From Brasenia schreberi (taxonomy: Eukaryota; Streptophyta; Magnoliopsida; Nymphaeales; Cabombaceae), in the NCBI GenBank assembly GCA_036023115.1, contig JAYKKT010000037.1, forward strand, positions 2,658,501-2,722,500: a DNA stretch of 64,000 nucleotides, written 5' to 3'. The notes beneath the pieces were generated by a model, which saw nothing but the letters and a program-made list of their open reading frames with translations, searched no databases and was not told the origin of the DNA. Positions 57,721 through 64,000 of this stretch are shown one piece after another. Every line of letters starts with the position of its first letter. The first letter of the stretch is position 1. The position numbers were made by a program, and so were the translations under genes.

Positions 57721-58011
57721 TTTTTACGTCTGAGCTTCTGCCTTAAAAATGTAGCGCTGACTGAGCTGCATTATTGTGGTTGTCTCCTTAGTGATTCAAT
57801 TGTAAACGGTCAATCACTGGAACTCATTAACTTATTCGCATTGAAATGCATGGAGTATTTGGCTGACATGTGCAAGTACTCTGAGGAACATGCTCTTTGC
57901 CAAGCTCTCACTTCTTTCAACTTGCTTGCTGGCAGCTCTGAGAAAGATTGCGGAAAAGCCTCTTTGTTGTCTGCCAAAGATACCACAGAAGCGGCTTGCA
58001 GCCCCACTTAA
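57721..58011 (+). other. Candidate coding exon or exon relic, unrecognised
   Basis: The plus frame from 57721 to TAA at 58009-58011 is open for 96 codons with balanced composition and protein-like residues (LELINLFALKCMEYLADMCK, KYSEEHALCQALTSFNLLAG), unlike the AT-rich surroundings. A good acceptor (TTGTCTCCTTAG) ends at 57790. It has no ATG start of its own, so it would be an internal or terminal exon or a duplicated gene fragment. I could not assign it to a family. The minus-strand frames over the same bases look like shadows. Confidence 0.3.
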
Positions 58012-58169
58012 TTCATAAAAGAGATTCAAGAAGGAATGGGAGTGCATGTGCAACGGACTTTAGCTAAAAAAGACCGCCTTTATTCTAAAAGCTTTTGGAT
58101 GAATGAATGCCTTTTTTGGTTCTCCTGCTATCAAAGACCTAGATGCTCCATTTTTGTTCTTTTCGTGTC

Positions 58170-58350
58170 AATGGCCTCGTCTTTCCAACTTTACGAGTAC
58201 CATCGTGAAGACATTGTCACGCCCGTGGAAATCGAACTCAGCACCAAGGACATAAAAGCCTAACCACATAGCAAACACTGCATACAGACTCGCTACACTT
58301 CGTGAGTAGAAAGGATGGTACCACCCATCGATGAGAAACCTCAATGTCAG
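58170..58350 (-). repeat. Possible tRNA-derived SINE
   Basis: On the minus strand GCTATGTGGTTAGGCTTTTA is followed about 25 bp later by GAGTTCGATTTCC, a fit to Pol III box A and box B (GGTTCGANTCC). Ends and TSD were not found. Confidence 0.3.
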
Positions 58351-58527
58351 CGCCAATCAAAGAAACCAAATCCTTAAGTGTCTAATTAAAATTAGGATTG
58401 AAAGAGTAGAATAACTTAATTTCGTAAAGAGGACATTTTAATCAAACTTTAACGGCCTGTTTACTTTTTAGCCAAATTTAGCTAAAGTATAATATGATTC
58501 TTAGGTCAGAATTGTAGGAGTGAAACC

Positions 58528-58680
58528 GGTTCAAGTAGTCCAGCACTTGTTCCCTGAAGCAAGGTCATAAGTTCGAGCATTGCAAATGAAGCAAACCAGC
58601 TCTGGGAGAGCTTTAGCCCTACAGTGGACAGACCAACCCGGCTTGCACCGGATTAGTTGGGGTCCTTTGAGCTTCCATAT
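58528..58680 (+). repeat. Probable tRNA-derived SINE
   Basis: TAGTCCAGCACTTGTTCCC then AAGTTCGAGCATTGC (box B-like GTTCGAGCA), followed by CCGGCTTGCACCGGATTAGT and TGGGGTCC. These resemble the body of plant tRNA-related SINEs (…CCGGATTAGTCGGGGCCC…). The TSD is unclear. Confidence 0.5.
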
Positions 58681-59274
58681 ACTTGCCTACTTCACTAGCA
58701 AAAAAGCTATGCGAAATTGCACCTTACACCTGATATATATCATTGACCAAGTTTAATAGTGTTAATTTTTAGGGATGAAAGCAAAGTTTTCTGAATAGGT
58801 ACGCTCACATCGACTCTGTGGTGTTACTATTAATTATAAGTTTCCACTTGCTTCTTTCTATCTTCTCGTCTCTTTTGTCCTCATTTGGCAATCCCAACCT
58901 GAGAAACAGAAAGAACCACGTCTGTCCCTCCCTTCCCATTTGGGGACCAGAAAAAAGAAAAACCCAAGCATTAACTAAACAAGACTGGCCAGGTTTTCTG
59001 GCTAAAGGAGAGACCGAAGCCTCCAACAAAAACACATGCACTACCGACTCCCCACCAGCAGCAGCGGCGTCAGACCGCCATGCCAGTTGAGACTTGCTAC
59101 GTTGAAGCCATAAATTCGTTTCAATTTCAATGTGCCCGATTTCTGCTGCTTTAATGATGGTTGTCAACATCTCGAGTTGATCTAAAATCCCTCCATCTTT
59201 CCAGCATTAGAGTTTTTCGGGTCTCAATTGAAAGGACCTTGTTCAGAGTGTTGTGTATGATTTTAGACGTATCT
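58681..59274. other. Intergenic, no clear gene
   Basis: The two overlapping frames on opposite strands (58805-59170 minus and 58818-59090 plus) lie in the same GC-richer patch. Neither has a recognised domain. TSD base TATCT of the following solo LTR lies at 59270-59274. Confidence 0.4.
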
Positions 59275-61349
59275 TGTCACACCCGTTCCGTGTCGCGATC
59301 ACGACTCGGCCGGGGCCACATGGCCGCTTCTCACGCAGGTGCGATGGTCAGTAGTAGCCAAATACAATATTAATTTAATTCAAACTCAATGAAATAAATA
59401 TTCATATCAAAGTTCTAAACAATATGCCCAAAATGATGCGGGGCCCACCTAACAATAACCATGAATAACAATACTTTCTAAATCGTTAAATATTTATCAT
59501 ACCATCTAAAATAAAGAAAGGTTACTCTATCCAACTCCTACTCTACTCCGCGTGTCTTGGAGTAGAGTAAAACATCTTTAAACATATTCACAATGTCATA
59601 CACATAAACATCTTTAAACATAATTCATACTAAAAGCATACATAATTAAACAATCATTTCATAACAAATCACAGTTTTATCTTTAAATCATGATCTCAAA
59701 TTCATATTCACATATTCACACGCATACACATATCATTAGTTACGATAATTACAGTTCATATTGTGTCTGCCTTAAAGGCCACGAAAGTCATCCAGCCCTC
59801 CCTAACGTGACCTCGATAGCCCTGTCCATGATGGTAACCATCCCGACTCTCACGGTAGAGTGCTTGGGAACACACATTGTATTCGCCCCAAGCCGGATCG
59901 CCCGAGTGACTTACAAGTCTCTAGAGACTCCACACAACCCACACAAATATGGCTCATGTATTTATACATCATTACATTTCTTAAATCTAATTATAGTTCA
60001 TCACATTCACAAATTATATCCAAATCCACAAGTATCCAATTCTAAATCCATATCCATATATTTAAATATCATGTTCATACAACACATGCATATCAAAACA
60101 TGTTCTTTATTAATCAATGTTATAAACACGTTATATTTCAAAAGCATATCAAATAACCCATAATTGTGAACATCATTTTATAAACATTAATAAAACATTT
60201 ATCAATTATGCACATTTAAATCCATCTAAAACAGAAAATTGCTTCTACCATGGTTTTGTAAAAGAATGCATAACCCCCTACCTTAAGGAGCGCTAAGATC
60301 CGATCCCCAAACCGCTAGATCACTCTTATCACCATCAAATCCTCCAATTTTAATCTCTAAACAATTACAAATAATTAAAATATTAAAATTTATTTAACTA
60401 CGAATCTAACGCAACAAAACGTATCCAAATCAAATCTCAAATGACCATAAAATCACCCAAAATCCAATATAGATCCGTTTAAGCTATCTTAGATCTAAAC
60501 TAATATATGGATTCATATATGATCCAAAACTGAGTGACATAATAGGTAGCCTATGTTATTGTGTCGACATAAAACCTGCAACTACTGACATGGGGCCTAT
60601 TTATAGCCAAAAATCTATTTTAAGACCCGACCTAAACCTGATCCATTTCCAACACAAAATCTGACATAGAACCTGTTTCTAACATATTTTGACACATAAC
60701 TTTTTCTTAACATGTGACACGAGGACATGACACGAATCTGTGTCGATTCAAGGCATTTCGGATATGACACGTCGTGTCAGACACAACACGACATGGAAAC
60801 GGGGACACGCCCAAAAGGGGTCGATTCTCTTGTTTTTTCTGCATCAATTTCGCTGGTTTCCAGTAACGACTAAGGCCGATGATGGTCCCCAACCGACCGC
60901 CTGCCCCTCCTTTTCCAATCTAACCCATTACCGGTCATCGACGGTGTCGTTTTAGCAGAAAAGCTCCTTGAAACAAAATGTTGTAGAAATTGGAGAAAAT
61001 CCAGTGAATTAGAACTGTTTTCCGACAAAATTGACACCCATGACTTACCTAAACCCGTCGAAACTCTTTGTTTTACCAGAGTGCTTCGACCCAAGCCCAA
61101 AACAATGATTATCAACTAGTTTTTCATGAAGAATCGAGAAAAAATGGAAATCTGAGAAATAGGTATTCTCACATGGCTTGCCCAGTCTGTCCCGACACCA
61201 TGAAGGCCCCTTTAAAGGCCTTTCGGAACCAAACGGTCCTACATTGATAGCAATGGGGCTGTCATTGTTGTCTCTGTGCATTAATGCCGTGTTGCTCAGG
61301 CGGGTCTTTATCCAATCAAGTTCGGATCCAGACCACCTGACCCATTACA
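59275..61349 (+). mobile_element. Probable solo LTR, copy L4 (2075 bp)
   Basis: It starts TGTCACACCCGTTCC and ends CCTGACCCATTACA. It is flanked by TATCT (59270-59274) and CATCT (61350-61354), a 5-bp TSD with one mismatch. It shares its body with L3 (48140-50020): TTACGATAATTACAGTTCAT, GCCTTAAAGGCCACG, GTAGAGTGCTTGGGAAC and TTTTAATCTCTAAACAATTA. No internal coding region or second LTR follows, so a solo LTR formed by recombination is the simplest reading. The superfamily (probably Gypsy) is inferred only from LTR length and the TGTCACACC start. Confidence 0.65.
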
Positions 61350-62138
61350 CATCTTCATCTTGATTTTGAGATCTTTAGGATCTTGCGACAAGACATTCCC
61401 ACCACACAACATAAAAATTATTTTCTTAGGGACCAAGCTTTTGAACTTTGTGAGATCAGCATGCACTTTTTGCTTGTCGGTGTGCATGACAGAACATGAA
61501 TCACTACAACAGAGCACCGCTTCACTGATGCTCAAAGCACATCAAAAAAAGAATTTCCGGCGCATATGAGCGCCACAGATAAATCTATGGCAGTCATCAA
61601 AAATGCCAAGAAAGGAAACTGTTGTGCCACTCTTAGTGTCACCGGTTAGAGGTTATTAGTGACCTTCATAGAGCACCAACAACTAAGGTTTTCAATGACA
61701 TTCAGATATGCAATAATGCAACCAAATCACAACTTTTCGTTTCCCAAAAAATTCGACCGTTCCTGCAACAAACTCTTTGTAAAACATCTAGAATTTGTAT
61801 ATGCAACAAAATCACATATGTAATCCATTAACACAACATCTTGAAAATTTCTATATAGTTTTATATTCTCACCCAAAAAATCGATTTCTCTATAAAAAGT
61901 TGATTTCTCTATTAAAGGCTGGTTTTGCAAACCCTAAGACCCAACGATTCTTTAAGCTATTTCATGTTTATTTCGACATGGCCTATTGAATGGAAATGGC
62001 TTTTGACTTCATGATTCTTGACGGTTTTGATGGAGGCAATTTTCTAAGGTGTCAAAAGAAGATGTACTTCTTTTTAGTGTCCTAAAAATTGTTTGTGTCT
62101 TAACTACACCAAGGCCGAAAGAGAAAGAAAATGAATGC
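61350..62138. other. Intergenic with a CACTA-end-like motif
   Basis: CACTACAACAGAG at 61504 and CCGGCGCATATGAGCGCC (about 61557-61574) resemble the end and subterminal inverted repeats of CACTA elements. I found no matching right end. No gene was recognised. Confidence 0.35.
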
Positions 62139-62574
62139 CTTGACCTGCTATATTTTATGGTTATAAGTGTTGGGCAGTTAATCATCAACATGTAAAAAAG
62201 ATGTTCGTGACAGAAATGAAGATGTCGAGATAAATGAGTGATCACAAAGGAAATGTCATATATATATAATGAAGTTATTAAAAACAAATTGAGAGTGACA
62301 CCAATGAAGGATAAAATAAGAAAAAATTATTTAAGATGGTTTGGACATATAGAAAGGAGACCAAAATGAAGTTCTAATAAGAAGGTATGAAAAATTAGAT
62401 TGTAAAAATGTTAAAAGAAGAAGAGGATGACTATAAAAGTGTCGGAAAGAAACAATAAAGAATGATTTATTCATATTGAGTTAAGTGCCAATATGACACG
62501 TGATAGGGCTCCATGAAAATAAAGAATCCATGTAACCAACCCATCTAGTATAAAAAAGGCTTAGTTGTTGTATG
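62139..62574 (+). mobile_element. RTE LINE 3' fragment, 5'-truncated
   Basis: The plus-oriented fragment begins in the RT C-terminal part (GCTATATTTTATGGTTATAAG, antisense-equivalent of the AMFYGSECWA region), continues through TTTAAGATGGTTTGGACATA (RWFGHI) and ends ATAAAAAAGGCTTAGTTGTTG. It is highly diverged, with many indels. Confidence 0.8.
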
Positions 62575-62964
62575 ATCAACATTGGCAGTCATTAGTGAAA
62601 CCGGTTGAATGCTTTTCAAATCACTTCAATTTATTGCAAAAACAACCACAAGTTTTAACGTTGGATCATAAATTTGATGTCGATAATATATATGTATATA
62701 AATAACTAGATCTTGCTCAGTTCTAACATGATTCCTCAATGTTTTTCGTGGTGTAAATGTAATTTTTTGAAAGGTTTTGAAAAAGTATAAAAGGTATTGT
62801 TGTTATATTCATGCCATCGAAAAGTAATTACCGTATATGAGTGGATATTGTCAACGGTGGATTTTTAAGGGCATTGTGAATAGATCTGGTTTCAAGTAGG
62901 CTATAATAAAAACTCAGAACATGAAATGACATGACCTTACCTGAAATCATCCCTCCCCCCCGAT
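62575..62964. other. AT-rich spacer
   Basis: Nothing recognised apart from a C run (CCCTCCCCCCCG, about 62950). Confidence 0.4.
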
Positions 62965-64000
62965 AAGGATATGGGTCGCATTATAAATGGCATGTATGAT
63001 GAATTACTTGATGCTTACCAAGATTCAACCAACCCCAAGGACTTATGAGACATGTTGAAGTTAATATAAAATGGAGAAAGATATCACAATAAAATGTTTT
63101 TCTTATTAAATTTAATAATTATAAAATAGTAGATAGTAGATTTGTCTATGAACTTAGACAGATTTTAAAATAATTTTAAGCAGCACTAGATGAATATGGA
63201 TGATACCATGATCATCTCCATCATAATACACAAAATTCCTCCTTGAAAAGATTGCATAGATTATTCCTAAACAAGAGAAGGAAGATATCTTTTCTAAGCA
63301 ATTAGGGAATCACCTTAGGATTGAAGAACACTATCACAAGCAAAATAGCTCAAGAGAGTCCATATAATAAAGGAAGGTACATGAGGCTAGAAAGTCCTCA
63401 AAGAAGAGAACTCAAGACTCTAGCCAATTTCACGAGCTTATGGTAGAGGCACCAAGAATAAGAAAAAGAAAAAGAAAAAGAATGATTATCATAGTGGAAA
63501 GCCCTAACTTCATAAGAATAAATGTTGATATGTCAAAACTTAAAAGAACAAAGGAGTTCAAATTCAAATGAGAACCTTGTCATTGTAATATCTAGGCCAA
63601 CATAGTTAAAGACATTGGTACATGGTGGGTTCACTCCTCTGCTACCCATCAATGTGTGTGTAAAAATAAAAGTTAATTCACATAATCTAGGAAAAAAGAT
63701 GGACTCATTTTATATATGGCCAATGCTTCATGGTTCAAGTTAAAGGAAAGAGCTCCCTAGAACCCAATTTTATATAAGGTAAGATCCTTACTCTTATGGA
63801 TATATTTTATGTTTTGGATGTAAAAAGAAATTTGGTGTCACTACCCCTATTGAATAATTATGTATTTAAATGTTTACTTAAGAAGACAAATTCATATTAT
63901 CAAAGAGAGGCATATTTATAGGAAAAGGGTGTCTTTCTGAGAACATATTTGAATTAAATATTGTTAATAATAAGAATGATGAATATGTTTATATTTTTAA
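62965..64000 (+). pseudogene. Copia gag and protease relic, continues past the window
   Basis: The gag pieces are STNPKDL-stop-DMLKL, KFNNYKIVDSRFVYELRQIL, AALDE, then NHLRIEEHYHKQNSSRESI. A purine-rich linker with a (GAAAAA)n tract at 63457-63480 follows, and then the protease: TWWVHSSATHQ-VCKNKS, where plant Copia proteases have WWIDSGATxHVC, so the catalytic Asp of D-S-G is His. It continues KKDGLILYMANAS and VLDVKRNLVSLPLLNNYVF, and leaves the window with FELNIVNN. Stops and frame changes are frequent. Confidence 0.75.
63457..63482 (+). repeat. (AAGAAA)n microsatellite
   Basis: AAGAAAAAGAAAAAGAAAAA-type hexamer repeat inside the Copia gag relic, in the stretch encoding RKRKRKR. Confidence 0.9.

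Noticed and set aside
61504..62110. A full CACTA element starting at CACTACAACAGAG
   Set aside because: No matching right terminal inverted repeat or 3-bp TSD was found.
1..64000. Defence island, CRISPR array or bacterial-type system
   Set aside because: No regularly spaced repeats with unique spacers, no operons; everything recognisable is plant genes or plant transposable elements.

Overview
This window is plant nuclear DNA, most likely a eudicot or magnoliid angiosperm. The evidence is wall-associated-kinase-like (WAKL20-type) receptor genes with plant introns, Copia LTR retrotransposons primed by initiator tRNA-Met, many copies of a plant RTE-clade LINE with a (GTT)n tail, a CACTA-type MITE, a MULE/FAR1 transposase relic, and a strongly AT-rich background full of microsatellites. 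I see no bacterial operons, CRISPR arrays, rRNA genes or convincing tRNA genes. Most of the 64 kb is dead transposable-element sequence. I found no new defence-like or otherwise new multigene system.

Layout. 1-540: end of a MULE/FAR1-like transposase pseudogene on the minus strand. 533-953: tandem duplication. 3050-3260: a tiny RTE copy made only of its two ends, with target-site duplications (TSDs). 4150-8942: structurally complete but coding-dead Copia element with TSD TATCT. 11223-11495: a small plant gene. 14374-14506: compound inverted and direct repeat. 14850-18811: one RTE copy (minus) interrupted by a nearly full-length second RTE copy (15600-18720). 19560-30385: WAKL pseudogene on the minus strand. 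Its first exon is split by a second Copia element (24814-29645, TSD TCCTT), and its first intron holds an RTE copy with an inverted 5' segment. 34486-34608: CACTA MITE. 34911-38070: nearly full-length RTE (minus). 38897-39330: Copia gag relic. About 40100-50020: copies of a long LTR-like family in both orientations, with an RTE relic between them (42047-44508). 51071-56032: an apparently expressible WAKL20-like gene on the plus strand. 56220-56990: Copia gag relic. 59275-61349: probable solo LTR. 62139-62574: RTE 3' fragment. 62965-64000: Copia gag/protease relic running off the window.

The two WAKL loci are an inverted, head-to-head pair about 20.7 kb apart. One is intact in outline: signal peptide, cysteine-rich extracellular domain, transmembrane helix and RD-type kinase over three exons with matching splice phases. 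The other keeps the same three-exon plan but has nonsense mutations, frameshifts and a Copia insertion. The intact copy has one blemish: about 13 residues of the kinase H-helix appear to be read out of frame between two compensating indels.

The most informative structures are the LINE insertions whose TSDs can be read directly. One is an end-to-end deleted mini-RTE, one has a twin-priming-like 5' inversion, and one is nested. The RTE 5' leader also contains recurrent hairpin-forming motifs. Coordinates of old repeats are approximate, and identities were judged by eye.
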